From: Candidatus Limnocylindrales bacterium
GTDB taxonomy: Bacteria; Moduliflexota; Moduliflexia; Moduliflexales; JAUQPW01
Reading direction: 5' to 3'
DNA: 64,000 nt
NCBI GenBank assembly: GCA_035559535.1
Contig: DATMBG010000034.1
Location: forward strand, 1-64,000
Shown: piece by piece, positions 26,432-36,492 of the stretch
Layout: each line of letters starts with the position of its first letter
Position numbering within the stretch: position 1 is the first letter of the stretch
The notes under the pieces: generated by a model
What the model was told of the DNA's origin: nothing
The model's input: the letters and a program-made list of their open reading frames with translations, nothing else
Databases searched by the model: none
Position numbers and translations under genes: made by a program

Positions 26432-27868
26432 TTAATCAACGGGTAACGGCTGGGAACTCTGGTTATTCTCCAAGTCCGGGAGCACGATCCGGAAGGTGCT
26501 CCCTCTGCCCTCCTCACTCTCTAACTCGATGCGACCGCTATGTGCTTCAATAGCCCATCGAGCAATAGAGAGTCCGAGACCGGTTCCTCCCAGCTCCCGT
26601 GAGCGGGCTTTATCTATCCGGTAAAACCGATCAAAGATGCGCTCACGGTGTTCAGGGGCAATCCCGGGACCCCTATCGATCACCTCCAGAACAGAACCTT
26701 CCAGGCGCTTCTGAACTACAATTCGGATGCAGGTACCCTCCGGGCTATACTTGATAGCATTATCGACTAAGTTAATAATAGCCTGACGGAGTACCATGCG
26801 ATCCCCCCATATATAAACGGGTCCTGTGGCTTCGATGGAGATAGATTGTTGCTTTTCCTCGGCAAGTACTCCCAACTGGTTTACTACCTCCCGGGCTAAC
26901 TCTACCAGATCTACCCGCTCAGGAGTTAGTTTCACGTGTCCGGCATCGGCTCGGGAGAGCATCAAGAGGTTATCCACCAACCGGTTCAGGCGATCCACTT
27001 CCTCCAACATGCTCCCGATCACCTCACGATAGGCCTTCGCATCCCGGGGCTCACGCAAGCCTACTTCGCCAACACTCCGAATGGCCGTAAGGGGGGTTCG
27101 AAGCTCATGGGACGCATCCGCCGTGAAGCGACGCATCTGCTCGAAAGATCGCTCCAAACGGGCAAAGGTCTCATTAAAGACCCTGGCCAGATGTCCCAGC
27201 TCGTCCTCAGGATTTTCAACCGGGAGTCGCTCTCTGAGCCTTTCTGCTGTGATCTTTCTTGCTTGCTCGGTCATTCGACTCACCGGCTCCAAGGCATGGC
27301 GTGCCAGGGTGTAGCCCCCTAATCCCGCGGTTCCGATTGCTAAGGGAAGACCCAAAACCAGTACCAATAGGAATTTCTTCAGCTCCTGGCGAAGCGGTTC
27401 TTCAGACCTTGCTACCCGAATTACCACAGGAAGCCCGTTGAGGAGGTAGGAACCGCTTAAAAACCGAACATGGAGATTCTGGGGTAATTTAATGGATCTG
27501 ACTACAAAGTGACCTTGCAGCTCGAAAGCGGATATAGGTCCTGGTTCTTCTTCCCTGGAGGAAGGACTACGGTAAAGAAGCTTACCTTCCGGGCTCCAAA
27601 CTTCAAACCATTGATTATTATCAGGATATTCGTTTTCTTCATGGTGGGAATCGGTATGCCAACGTACTCCTCCTTCTCCCGTCCGTTCCAGCATCTGCTC
27701 GGCAACTTCAAAGTCTTCGCGAAGCTGACGATCCAGTTCAGCAAAGAGATTGTATCGCAGAAATAGAAATACCCCTCCTGCATAAAAGACAAGTAGGACG
27801 GTGAGCGCCAGCGTATACCACAGTGTAAGCCGCCCTCGAATACTGTGAAGATACCAGTACCTCTTCAT
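26432..27868 (-). CDS. Sensor histidine kinase
   Basis: 478 residues. Transmembrane helices near 13-33 and 168-190 enclose a periplasmic sensor of about 130 residues, followed by HAMP (LARHALEPVSRMTEQARKIT), a HisKA domain with the phosphorylated His in SHELRTPLTAI and a HATPase domain with NLVDNAIKYS, DRGPGIAPE and GGTGLGLSIA. It pairs with the OmpR-type regulator; the two genes overlap by 4 bases (ATGA). The signal is unknown; adjacent exported proteins suggest an envelope cue. Domain order resembles CusS-like kinases. Confidence 0.94.
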   Translation of the reverse strand: MKRYWYLHSIRGRLTLWYTLALTVLLVFYAGGVFLFLRYNLFAELDRQLREDFEVAEQMLERTGEGGVRWHTDSHHEENEYPDNNQWFEVWSPEGKLLYRSPSSREEEPGPISAFELQGHFVVRSIKLPQNLHVRFLSGSYLLNGLPVVIRVARSEEPLRQELKKFLLVLVLGLPLAIGTAGLGGYTLARHALEPVSRMTEQARKITAERLRERLPVENPEDELGHLARVFNETFARLERSFEQMRRFTADASHELRTPLTAIRSVGEVGLREPRDAKAYREVIGSMLEEVDRLNRLVDNLLMLSRADAGHVKLTPERVDLVELAREVVNQLGVLAEEKQQSISIEATGPVYIWGDRMVLRQAIINLVDNAIKYSPEGTCIRIVVQKRLEGSVLEVIDRGPGIAPEHRERIFDRFYRIDKARSRELGGTGLGLSIARWAIEAHSGRIELESEEGRGSTFRIVLPDLENNQSSQPLPVD

Positions 27869-28548
27869 GGTTCGCCCTCCCGCAGGATAAAGCCAACCCC
27901 TCGCACGGTGTGGATGAGTTTGGTTGCAAAGTCCTGATCCACTTTCTTCCTCAAGCGCGCAATATGAACATCGATGACATTATCCAGGGGCGTGGCTCGG
28001 GATGGCTCCTTCCACACATCTCGGGTGAGCATTTCCCGAGACACCAGTTGGTTCTGGTGGCGGAGCAGGTACTCGAGGAGTTCAAATTCCCGCGCAGTCA
28101 AATTCAAGACCTGACGACCACGAGTGACTTTTCGCGTTACCAGGTCCATCTCTAAGTCCCCTGCCTTAAGGCGAAGCACCTGGTCTGGCCGACCTCTACG
28201 TAAAAGCGCCCGAATGCGGGCAAGGAGCTCGGGAAATGCAAAGGGCTTTATCAGGTAGTCATCAGCCCCGCTGTCAAGACCGAGTACCCGATCTTCGATA
28301 GCATCCTTTGCGGTTAGAATCAGAACCGGCGTCTGAAGCCCTCGTCTTCTCAATGTAGTAAGCACTTCGATCCCGTCTCGGCCTGGAAGCATCAGATCCA
28401 GCACTACCAGATCAAAAACCTCTGCATGGACATAAAAAAACCCCTCTTCCCCAGTTTTTGCGATGACGACTTCGTAGTGCTCGGCCTCAAGTCCTTCTTT
28501 CAAGGCTCGGGCTACTTTAGTTTCGTCCTCGACAACAAGGATACGCAT
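27865..28548 (-). CDS. OmpR-family response regulator
   Basis: About 227 residues, starting at the ATG at 28548 (MRILVVEDE). The receiver has the acidic pair in VEDE, the phospho-acceptor Asp51 in VVLDLMLPGRDG and the conserved Lys in LIKPFAF. The C-terminal winged helix carries LTAREFELLEYLLRHQNQLV and RLRKKVDQD. It is the partner of the kinase whose start it overlaps, and probably controls the operon with the two exported proteins. The upstream extension to 28587 is not needed. Confidence 0.94.
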   Translation of the reverse strand: MRILVVEDETKVARALKEGLEAEHYEVVIAKTGEEGFFYVHAEVFDLVVLDLMLPGRDGIEVLTTLRRRGLQTPVLILTAKDAIEDRVLGLDSGADDYLIKPFAFPELLARIRALLRRGRPDQVLRLKAGDLEMDLVTRKVTRGRQVLNLTAREFELLEYLLRHQNQLVSREMLTRDVWKEPSRATPLDNVIDVHIARLRKKVDQDFATKLIHTVRGVGFILREGEP

Positions 28549-29055
28549 AGATTTTACTCTTCCGTAGGAGCAATCTGTTTGTAGCAACGATCCTACCTGA
28601 TACTAAGCCCGGTAGGGGTGACCTGTGAAATTCTGGCATCGTTTTTATCCACAGGTCGCTCCTATGGGCCTAAAAGACCTCGGGGGTAACCCTATGGCTA
28701 CAAACAGGTCGCCCCGCTGGGGCTTTTTGGGTAATTTAGCTTTGTCGAGGTAATTACCTTAAGAATTTAAGAATAAGGTAAGGTAGGCTGTCAGGTTTTC
28801 CTACTGAAGTTTTTCTGACATTCGTGTAAGGATTTAAGGGAGAACTTAGAGCGGTATGAAAATACTTCACCCTCCGTTCAACTATAACAGGTCAAGGAAA
28901 TCCTATAAGAAATAAAATGAGGTAATATCCGAAGCTGAGTGTGGATAATAGAAAAGGGTAGGAATTTTCCTACTATCGGAATTTGTTTGCTTCGGCCTAA
29001 CGTAGATACTCATGTTCAGCTACCACAGCCACAACTCTTGTACTTTCGCTCCAAT
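28549..29055. other. Intergenic region with repeated G/C-rich palindromes
   Basis: No gene seen. ACAGGTCGCTCCTATGGGCC (near 28652) and ACAGGTCGCCCCGCTGGGGC (near 28705) are two versions of a short palindromic motif; a related GCCCCGCTGGGGC occurs near 57223. The rest is A+T-rich. It separates the response regulator's 5' side from the 3' end of transketolase. Confidence 0.6.
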
Positions 29056-31122
29056 TCATACACTTTCCCTCTCTTCATTTGATCTGATCTTAAACAGAAC
29101 CCGCCGGGCGGCCTCGGCGACATTTTTAGCTGTTAATCCTAGCCGTTCATAAATTATGGGATAAGGTGCCGAAGCCCCAAAGCGATCCAACCCTATGACC
29201 TCTCCTTTTAATCCCACATATCGGCTCCATGCCAGGGTAGCCCCTGCTTCCACGGCTACCCGAGCCTGAATCTGGGGAGGTAATACGGTCTGTTGATATT
29301 CTACCGGTTGGGCTTCAAACAACTCCCAACTCGGCATGGATACTACCCGAGCCTGTATTCCTTGTTCGGCCAGTAACTCCCTGGCTTCCAGTGCTAAATG
29401 CACTTCAGACCCTGTTCCTATTAAGATGACATCTATATTTTCTGCATCGGCCAGAATATATCCCCCCTTTTTGGCTTCCGAGGCCGGGGCATACCGACTT
29501 CGATCCAATACCGGGATACCCTGTCGAGTTAAAATCAGAGCGGTCGGCCCCTGTTGACGGGTGAGGGCTACTCGCCAGGCTTCCACCGTTTCGGTCGCAT
29601 CTGCCGGTCGAAATACCACCAGGTTTGGAATTGCCCGCAAACTCGTCAAATGTTCAATAGGCTGGTGGGTCGGTCCATCTTCTCCCAATCCCACACTGTC
29701 ATGGGTAAAAACAAATATCACCGGTAATTTTGTCATGGCTGCCAACCGAATCGCCGGTCGCATATAATCCGAGAAGATCAGAAAAGTTCCGCCATAGGGT
29801 CGAATCCCTCCGTGTAAAGCCAGTCCATTGAGAATTCCTCCCATTCCATGCTCTCTTACTCCAAAGTGAATATACCGCCCTGAGAAATCGTCTCGGGTTA
29901 AAAACTTCTCTCCTTTGGGTAAGGTGTTATTGGAAGGGGTTAAATCTGCCGAACCCCCCAACAAGTTTGGAATTCTGGGCGCAATGGCATTAAGGACAGC
30001 CCCCGAAGCGGCCCGGGTCGCAAGGGGTTTATCCAGGGGAAAAGTCGGCAGGTCCCGGTCCCAATCGGCAGGTAGTTCCCTACTCATGAAACTTTGAAAA
30101 GCCGCCGCCAAATCCGGATAAGTCTCTGCATACCGAGTAAACAGAGCTTTCCACTGGGCTTGTTTGGCTGCCCCGGCAGCACCTGTTTCCCGCATGAATT
30201 CGTAAACTTCTGGAGGGACATAGAATGGAGGGTCCAGGGGCCAGCCCAAACGTTGCTTGGCCAAACGGACTTCCTCTGCACCCAACGGTTCTCCATGGGC
30301 TTTATTGGTATCCTGTTTGTGGGGACTTCCAAAGCCGATGTGGGTCTTACAGGCAATTAAGGATGGACGTTTCTTCTCGGCTTGAGCTGCATACAGGGCC
30401 ATCTCCACCGCAGCCGGATCATGTCCGTCCACCTGTTGCGTATGCCAGCCATAAGCGGCAAATCGGGCCAGCACATCTTCACTAAAAGCCAGCCAGGTGG
30501 GTCCATCGATACTGATACCGTTATCGTCGTATAGTACGATCAACTTCCCTAAACCCAGGTGCCCGGCTAAAGATCCGGCCTCATGGGAAATCCCTTCCAT
30601 CATATCCCCGTCACTGGCAATGACATAGGTATAGTGATCCACAATATTAAAACCGGGCCGATTGAACCGGTTGGCAAGCCAACGTTCTGCGATGGCCATT
30701 CCCACGGCATTGGTAATCCCCTGTCCAAGGGGACCGGTTGTGGCTTCAACCCCGGGCGTGAGGCCATGTTCGGGATGACCCGGAGTCTGACTCCCCCATT
30801 GACGAAAGGCCTGGAGCTGCTGGAGGGGAAGATCATAACCGGTGAGATGAAGGAGACTGTAAAGGAGCATGGAACCATGGCCTGCAGAAAGAACAAAACG
30901 GTCACGATTGGGCCAGGAAGGATCTTTGGGATTATGGGAGAGGAACTGGGTCCAAAGGACAACAGCGGCATCAGCCATACCCATAGGCATACCGGGATGT
31001 CCAGAATTTGCCTTTTGAACACTATCCATAGCCAATACCCGAATAGCATTGGCGGTTAATCGACGTAGCCGTGACAGGTCTGTAGTCTGGATAGATGTTG
31101 AGGTTGAAGCAGGGTTCGTCAT
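29056..31122 (-). CDS. tkt: Transketolase
   Basis: 688 residues, full length for the family. N-terminal [21 protein letters not shown] and [18 protein letters not shown] bind thiamine diphosphate with GDGDMMEG-type metal binding seen as [14 protein letters not shown]. The pyrimidine-binding half has [19 protein letters not shown]. The enzyme moves two-carbon ketol units in the pentose phosphate or Calvin-type cycle. It stands alone, so a specific link with C1 assimilation cannot be drawn. Full conservation makes the call secure. Confidence 0.97.
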   Translation of the reverse strand: MTNPASTSTSIQTTDLSRLRRLTANAIRVLAMDSVQKANSGHPGMPMGMADAAVVLWTQFLSHNPKDPSWPNRDRFVLSAGHGSMLLYSLLHLTGYDLPLQQLQAFRQWGSQTPGHPEHGLTPGVEATTGPLGQGITNAVGMAIAERWLANRFNRPGFNIVDHYTYVIASDGDMMEGISHEAGSLAGHLGLGKLIVLYDDNGISIDGPTWLAFSEDVLARFAAYGWHTQQVDGHDPAAVEMALYAAQAEKKRPSLIACKTHIGFGSPHKQDTNKAHGEPLGAEEVRLAKQRLGWPLDPPFYVPPEVYEFMRETGAAGAAKQAQWKALFTRYAETYPDLAAAFQSFMSRELPADWDRDLPTFPLDKPLATRAASGAVLNAIAPRIPNLLGGSADLTPSNNTLPKGEKFLTRDDFSGRYIHFGVREHGMGGILNGLALHGGIRPYGGTFLIFSDYMRPAIRLAAMTKLPVIFVFTHDSVGLGEDGPTHQPIEHLTSLRAIPNLVVFRPADATETVEAWRVALTRQQGPTALILTRQGIPVLDRSRYAPASEAKKGGYILADAENIDVILIGTGSEVHLALEARELLAEQGIQARVVSMPSWELFEAQPVEYQQTVLPPQIQARVAVEAGATLAWSRYVGLKGEVIGLDRFGASAPYPIIYERLGLTAKNVAEAARRVLFKIRSNEERESV

Positions 31123-31283
31123 GATCCTTAAACGATCAGAGATGAAGGAAAGAGGAATCGTTCATCGTCCATCGCTTATTTATCCTTATTGCTTTCAATT
31201 TATTCAATTCATATTTTACCGAGTACTTAAATGATACTCAAAAACCGGGTGATATGCAAGATCCTGACCCCATTAATTTTCAT

Positions 31284-31312
31284 TTGACATCTCGAACTCC
31301 CAAATCTACAAT
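31284..31312 (+). promoter_or_regulatory. Sigma-70-type promoter before the isochorismatase gene
   Basis: TTGACA at 31284-31289 and TACAAT at 31307-31312 are separated by 17 bases. The downstream start codon is 72 bases from the -10 box. The match is the best of this type in the window. Confidence 0.65.
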
Positions 31313-31383
31313 TAAAACAGGTCACCAGGGGTTATAAGTAAACAACCCCAAGTAACAACCCCATGGATAGAGGAGGAACTTGC

Positions 31384-32640
31384 ATGATTCAAACGATTAA
31401 AAGCTTTAAGTTTATACGCCGGTTTTTACTCGTCGTCCTGGCAATAGGGATAATGAGTTCCTGGGTCCTTACCCAAGAGGCCCAAAAGAAAACGGCCCTG
31501 ATCATTGTGGATATGCAGAATGACTTTGCAAAGGAAGGCGGGGCTTTATATGTACCCTCTACAGAGCAAATCAAACCCAAACTGAAACAATTAATTGCTA
31601 AGGCCCGTGAGAAGGGGATTCCCATTATTTACACCCAAGACTGGCATCGCCCGGACGATGTAGAGTTTAAGATCTGGCCACCCCATACCATTCAAGGAAC
31701 CCCGGGAGCAGAAGTTATCGCAGACCTTGCACCTACCGATAAGGATTATACGGTTAAGAAACGGACCTATAATGCCTTCTTTGAAACGGATCTGGACATG
31801 CTCCTGCGCCAGTTGGGAGTTAAACGGATTGTGATAACCGGAACCGTATCGAATATTTGTGTTTTGAACACAGCCGGGGATGCAGCTTTGCGAGGCTACG
31901 AGGTCGTCCTGCCCCACGATGCCATTGCTCCCCTTACCGATTTTGATCAGCAAGCAACCCTCCGGGAAGTCTCCTTTCTCTATAAGGGTAAAATTACCAC
32001 GGCAGACCATGCTTTTGATCCAGATCCCCAGGAGATCAAAGTCGAATTCAATGCCAAACCTCCTGAGTTAAAAGTGGCCTCCAATGTAGAACTCCCAAAA
32101 GACAAAACAGCCGTCATCGTGGTAGACATGCAGAACGATTTCGCCCGGGAAGGAGGGGCCCTCTACGTACCTGCAACCAAAGAAACCATTGAACCTATAA
32201 AGAATCTCTTGAAGAAAGCAAGATCGTCAGGTACCCTGGTTGTTTTTACCCAGGACTGGCACCGAAAGGATGATCCTGAATTCAAAATCTGGCCTCCTCA
32301 TACCATCCAGGGAACCGAAGGCGCTCAAGTGATCGCAGATTTTGAGCCCTCCGATAAAGACTATTTTGTTAAAAAACGAACCTACGATGCCTTCTACGGT
32401 ACCGATATGGATCTGCTCCTCCGACAAAACGGGATTCAAAATGTCGTAATTACCGGTACAGTTTCTAACATCTGTGTCTTGCATACTGCCGGAAAGGCTA
32501 GACTACACGGCTATAACCTCGTTGTAGTCCGAGACGGAATCTCGGCCTTGACCCCCTTCGATATGGATCTGTCCCTACGGCAGATGTCCTTTCTGTATAA
32601 CGGGACCATAGTTGATTCGGGAAATATTCAGTTCCAGTAA
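31384..32640 (+). CDS. Exported tandem isochorismatase-family cysteine hydrolase
   Basis: About 418 residues. The ATG at 31384 follows GAGGAGGAACTTGC. A signal peptide (FLLVVLAIGIMSSWVL) leads to two complete isochorismatase-fold domains that are about half identical to each other. Each has the catalytic Asp in VDMQNDFA, the Lys in VKKRTY and the Cys in GTVSNICVL. DWHRPDD and DWHRKDD provide His residues for metal binding, as in nicotinamidases. The likely reaction is hydrolysis of nicotinamide or a similar amide outside the cytoplasm, but the substrate is not certain. Two active domains in one exported chain are unusual. Confidence 0.88.
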   Translation: MIQTIKSFKFIRRFLLVVLAIGIMSSWVLTQEAQKKTALIIVDMQNDFAKEGGALYVPSTEQIKPKLKQLIAKAREKGIPIIYTQDWHRPDDVEFKIWPPHTIQGTPGAEVIADLAPTDKDYTVKKRTYNAFFETDLDMLLRQLGVKRIVITGTVSNICVLNTAGDAALRGYEVVLPHDAIAPLTDFDQQATLREVSFLYKGKITTADHAFDPDPQEIKVEFNAKPPELKVASNVELPKDKTAVIVVDMQNDFAREGGALYVPATKETIEPIKNLLKKARSSGTLVVFTQDWHRKDDPEFKIWPPHTIQGTEGAQVIADFEPSDKDYFVKKRTYDAFYGTDMDLLLRQNGIQNVVITGTVSNICVLHTAGKARLHGYNLVVVRDGISALTPFDMDLSLRQMSFLYNGTIVDSGNIQFQ

Positions 32641-32644
32641 TCTT

Positions 32645-32860
32645 AGAGGGAGGCGTGTGGGAGTATGGGAGTATGGGAGGGAGTATGGGAGTATGGGAGG
32701 GAGTATGGGGGTATGGGAGGGAGTATGGGGGTGTGGGAGTAAGTATGGGAGTATGGAAGTATGAATACTTTACTTTTCAAACCCCCACACCTCCACACTC
32801 CCACACCCCCATACTCCCACACCCCCACACCTCCACACCCTCACACTACCCTCCCATTCT
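32645..32860. repeat. G-rich minisatellite with an inverted C-rich arm
   Basis: From about 32650 to 32760 the + strand is built of GGGAGTATGGGAGG-like units. From about 32778 to 32855 the complementary kind follows (CTCCCACACCCCCATACTCCC). The two arms can pair to a long hairpin around 32761-32777. G-runs on the left arm could form G-quadruplexes. The right arm is inside the open frame of the next gene. Confidence 0.85.
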
Positions 32861-33894
32861 TTCTTTTTCTACTGCTCAGCCTTGCTCTTCCCGTAATCGC
32901 CCACACTTACAGTACCAGTTATTCCTATCTGACCATTGAACAGGATAAGGTGTTCTACCGATTAAAAGTCCCTGCAACGCAGTTTTTGACGGCAATTCAG
33001 GTGGAACCCGACAAACTTAATGAAAACCTGGATAAGGCCGCTGCCTACCTGAGAGAGAAGATTAAAATCCTGAATCGCAGATCGGCTTGTAATTTGACCC
33101 TTCAGCACCTCCATCCACTGGAAGAGGATCCTATTTTTATCCAGATCGATATGGTCTTTACCTGCAAAAAACCCATCGATAACTTCACCATGTCCTGTAA
33201 AATTCTGGAAGATGTCCCCGAACTCTATCATCAGAATCTGGCCAAAATGACTTTCAGGGGGGAGACCCGCCAATTCCTTTTTACACCGGACAAATATTAC
33301 AACTGGGAAGAAGGAGGGATGTTGGGGGAGATCCCTCAAGAAAATCGGTTTACTCGTATTAAAGAGAAGATCGGGTCAGGAATCCAAAGCATATTAACCG
33401 GAGGGAATATCCTTTTATTTCTTCTGATCTTGTTTCTGCCGGTTGGAGTCTTAAAAGAGGCTTTTAAAACCCTCCTCGCTTTTACCCTGTCCTACACGCT
33501 GGCCTTCTTTCTGGAAAATCTTCTGTTTTTACATCTAACTCCCAAATTTATAAACTCTCTCCTCTACTTCGGGGTGGCCTATATGGCCCTTGAAAATTTA
33601 TCTATAAAGCCTGCTCTCCATCGATGGATTCCGGCGGGGATCTTTGGTTCTGTATATGGATTTTATTCTGCCCAAGCTTTCGCAGCTTTGGATCGGTCTT
33701 CATCGGATCGGTTTGTTTCTTTGTTTGCTTTTTATATCGGAACCGAAACAGGACAGATTATCATTCTCCTCTTTTTAGTTCCTGCTGTTTCTTACTTGAA
33801 CCGGTGGAAGATGGGATATAAGACTATCCGGGTTCTTTCCATGGGAATTCTTGGAATCGCGTTACTTCAGTTTTTTAGAGGGATTTTGTTATAG
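32761..33894 (+). CDS. HupE/UreJ-like membrane protein with exported N-terminal domain
   Basis: Up to 377 residues. The first 30 or so are low-complexity Pro/His/Thr from the minisatellite; a signal-like helix (LPFFLFLLLSLALPVIAHTY) follows, so the true start may lie within or after the repeat. An extracytoplasmic domain of about 150 residues shares SCKILEDV and GETRQFLF with the protein at 11020-11706. The C-terminal half has about six transmembrane helices and resembles HupE/UreJ-type proteins. Function is unknown. It reads away from priA's 3' end, tail to tail. Confidence 0.7.
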   Translation: MNTLLFKPPHLHTPTPPYSHTPTPPHPHTTLPFFLFLLLSLALPVIAHTYSTSYSYLTIEQDKVFYRLKVPATQFLTAIQVEPDKLNENLDKAAAYLREKIKILNRRSACNLTLQHLHPLEEDPIFIQIDMVFTCKKPIDNFTMSCKILEDVPELYHQNLAKMTFRGETRQFLFTPDKYYNWEEGGMLGEIPQENRFTRIKEKIGSGIQSILTGGNILLFLLILFLPVGVLKEAFKTLLAFTLSYTLAFFLENLLFLHLTPKFINSLLYFGVAYMALENLSIKPALHRWIPAGIFGSVYGFYSAQAFAALDRSSSDRFVSLFAFYIGTETGQIIILLFLVPAVSYLNRWKMGYKTIRVLSMGILGIALLQFFRGILL

Positions 33895-33957
33895 AGTAGA
33901 AGACCTTTCCGGCTTTGTCGATGGGGGATTTTCACTTTTAGCTTCTCCTCACGGACT

Positions 33958-36492
33958 TTACATTAAATTTACCGGGTCCACATCAACGGTTATACGTACA
34001 TCTTTAATCGATTCCACCTTACGAAAGGTTTCGATCCCTTCACCCACAAAAGTCCGTAAGGTTCCCGAGCTGGGACTTTTTAGCAAAATCTGATATCGAT
34101 ATCTTCCCTTTAATTTAGCCAGAGCTGCCGCCGTAGGACCCAGGAGGATGACCTCTTCGGGCTTTTGAATTCGGAGGTGTCCGGCCAGTTTTTTAGCCAG
34201 GATTTCGGTAAAATCTTTATCTGTCCCCTGGAGGATGATATTGACGACCCGGGAGAAGGGGGGATATCTCAATTGTTGACGGAAGTGGATCTCTTTTTCA
34301 TAAAACTTGAGATAGTCATGGGTTTGTGCGGTGAGAATGGCGTAATGAGAAGGGGTAAAGGTTTGAATTAGAACCTCTCCGGGAAGGGATCCACGTCCTG
34401 CACGACCGGCCACCTGGGTTAATAATTGAAAAGTTCGCTCACTGGCCCGAAAATCAGGGAGATGCAGCATCGTTTCAGCCGAAATAATGCCGACCAGTGT
34501 CACATAAGGGAAGTCATGGCCTTTGGCAATCATTTGGGTTCCGATGAGGATATCGATCTCCCGATTCTCAAACCGGGTTAAAACATCGCGATGGGATTCC
34601 TTTTGGGTCATGGTATCTCGATCCATGCGAGCCACCCGCGCCTGGGGAAAGAGGAGTCGAACCTCCTTTTCCACCTTCTGGGTTCCTACCCCATAGTAGC
34701 CTACTTCTGAGCCGGAACATGCCGGACATACTCTGGGAGCTACCTTGGAGAAATTGCAGTAGTGGCAGAGTAACCGCTCGATGGGAATGTGGTAAGTTAA
34801 CGTAACACTACAACGGGGGCAATAATAGACAAATCCACATTCTCGACACAGGAAGAAGGTAGCAAATCCCCGTCGGTTCAAGAAGAGCAGAGTTTGTTCC
34901 TTTCGTTTTAAACGGGATTCAATCGCCTGCTCCAGCTCAAAGGAAAAGATCCGGCTAGATTCCTGAGGGGTTTTTCTCATATCCAGAATATAAACCCGTG
35001 GAAGTTCTCGCCGATCGATCCGTTCGGTCAGGCTGATGATTTTGTATTTACCTTGTTGGGCATTATAGAAACTTTCCAGGGAAGGAGTGGCACTTCCCAG
35101 GATGGCGGGAGCATTTTCGATCTTGGCCCGCATGATAGCCACATCTCGTCCATTATAACGCGGAACAGAGTCCTGTTTGTAAGAAGGATCATGCTCCTCG
35201 TCCACAATCACCAACCCGAGTTTGGGGACCGGCGCAAAAATGGCCGATCGAGCTCCCAGGACAATATCGATCTCCCCTTTTCGGATTCTTTGCCATTGAT
35301 CAACCCGCTCTCCTGCAGAGAGGCGACTATGTAGAATCGCGATACGATCCCCAAAACGGGATAAAAAACGATTGACTAAAAGCGGAGTCAAAGAGATTTC
35401 TGGAACCAGAAAGATAGCCTGCTTCCTGGAGAACCCCTCCTGAGAATCTTGTTTTTCTTTTTGGGCTCCGGAACTCAGGGACAGATTTTTAGTGAGCAGA
35501 TACTCGATAGCCTGCAAATAAACTTCCGTTTTGCCACTGCCGGTAACCCCATGCAATAAAATAGTCGAAAACTTTCCGGAATCAATTTCCGATTTGATCC
35601 TCTCTAGAGCTTTAACCTGGGGTTCTACCAGGGAAAGGGGTTGTGTTTTCTGATAGGAAATATGTTCAAAGGGATTCCGGTAGACCTCCTTAGAATAGGC
35701 AGCAACCCAACCGGTTTTCTCTAAAGACCTCACGACCTGGTAGGGCTCGAATCCCAGTTTATCTCCTAACTCGGTTAAAGCAATATCCTGGGGGTATATT
35801 TTCATTAAAAAGGTCAGTACTGCGGCTTGATGAGGAGCCCGGGTCTTTAAAGCATTCACGGATTCTGCTATCTGGGATGGCTCTTGAAGAAGTCGTACAT
35901 ATTTGGCAACTTTAGGTTTAATTTTGGTTTGGATAACACGCTCTATCTCAATAAGCCCGCGCTTTTCCAGGGCATGGAGAGTAGAGTAGAGGCCTTTTTT
36001 GCCCAGTTTTTTCTTTAGCCTGGGTAAAGGAACCTCTTCTTCCCTTTGAAGGAATTCCAGGAGTTTACGTTGTGCAGGGGTTATCCCTTCCTGAGTTAAA
36101 GATGGGGACTGATGGGGTGGTTCTCCTGAAAGGTTAAGTCTGACCATGGAGACCTCTAAGCTTTCCAATCCGGCAGGGAGGGTTGCCTTAATAGCCTCTC
36201 CCCAGGAGCAGAGATAATAATCGGCCATCCATTCTGTTAATTTCAAAAGATTCCCATTCAAAATGGGTTCCGTATCCAAAACATCGGTAATTTCCTTCAA
36301 ACCGGCCAGATCTATGAGATTAGGATCTAAAGAAGGAATCAGATTGACCAGGTATCCGGTAATCTGTCGATTTCCAAAAGGGACCAGAACCCTTTTACCG
36401 ATGGCAATTTCTTCCTGAAGACTCTCCGGAATTTTATAGGTAAAGGTTTGATAAACCGGTAAGGGAATAGCTATTTGGGCATAAGGTATCAT
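33958..36492 (-). CDS. priA: Primosomal replication protein N' (PriA helicase)
   Basis: 844 residues, typical size. The order is an N-terminal DNA-binding domain (QIAIPLPVYQTFTYKIPE), a winged-helix part, Walker A (LLHGVTGSGKTEVYLQAI), the DEEH box (VIVDEEHDPSYKQ), the zinc-binding insertion with CRECG, CPRCS, CHYC and CPAC, and helicase motifs IGTQMIAKGHDFP and QVAGRAGRG. It restarts stalled replication forks. All elements are intact. ssb is read divergently 324 bases away. Confidence 0.97.
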   Translation of the reverse strand: MIPYAQIAIPLPVYQTFTYKIPESLQEEIAIGKRVLVPFGNRQITGYLVNLIPSLDPNLIDLAGLKEITDVLDTEPILNGNLLKLTEWMADYYLCSWGEAIKATLPAGLESLEVSMVRLNLSGEPPHQSPSLTQEGITPAQRKLLEFLQREEEVPLPRLKKKLGKKGLYSTLHALEKRGLIEIERVIQTKIKPKVAKYVRLLQEPSQIAESVNALKTRAPHQAAVLTFLMKIYPQDIALTELGDKLGFEPYQVVRSLEKTGWVAAYSKEVYRNPFEHISYQKTQPLSLVEPQVKALERIKSEIDSGKFSTILLHGVTGSGKTEVYLQAIEYLLTKNLSLSSGAQKEKQDSQEGFSRKQAIFLVPEISLTPLLVNRFLSRFGDRIAILHSRLSAGERVDQWQRIRKGEIDIVLGARSAIFAPVPKLGLVIVDEEHDPSYKQDSVPRYNGRDVAIMRAKIENAPAILGSATPSLESFYNAQQGKYKIISLTERIDRRELPRVYILDMRKTPQESSRIFSFELEQAIESRLKRKEQTLLFLNRRGFATFFLCRECGFVYYCPRCSVTLTYHIPIERLLCHYCNFSKVAPRVCPACSGSEVGYYGVGTQKVEKEVRLLFPQARVARMDRDTMTQKESHRDVLTRFENREIDILIGTQMIAKGHDFPYVTLVGIISAETMLHLPDFRASERTFQLLTQVAGRAGRGSLPGEVLIQTFTPSHYAILTAQTHDYLKFYEKEIHFRQQLRYPPFSRVVNIILQGTDKDFTEILAKKLAGHLRIQKPEEVILLGPTAAALAKLKGRYRYQILLKSPSSGTLRTFVGEGIETFRKVESIKDVRITVDVDPVNLM

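Noticed and set aside
32643-32939. Open frames on both strands within the G-rich minisatellite
   Set aside because: They encode low-complexity repeats only; the frame accepted is the one that continues into a signal peptide and membrane domain.
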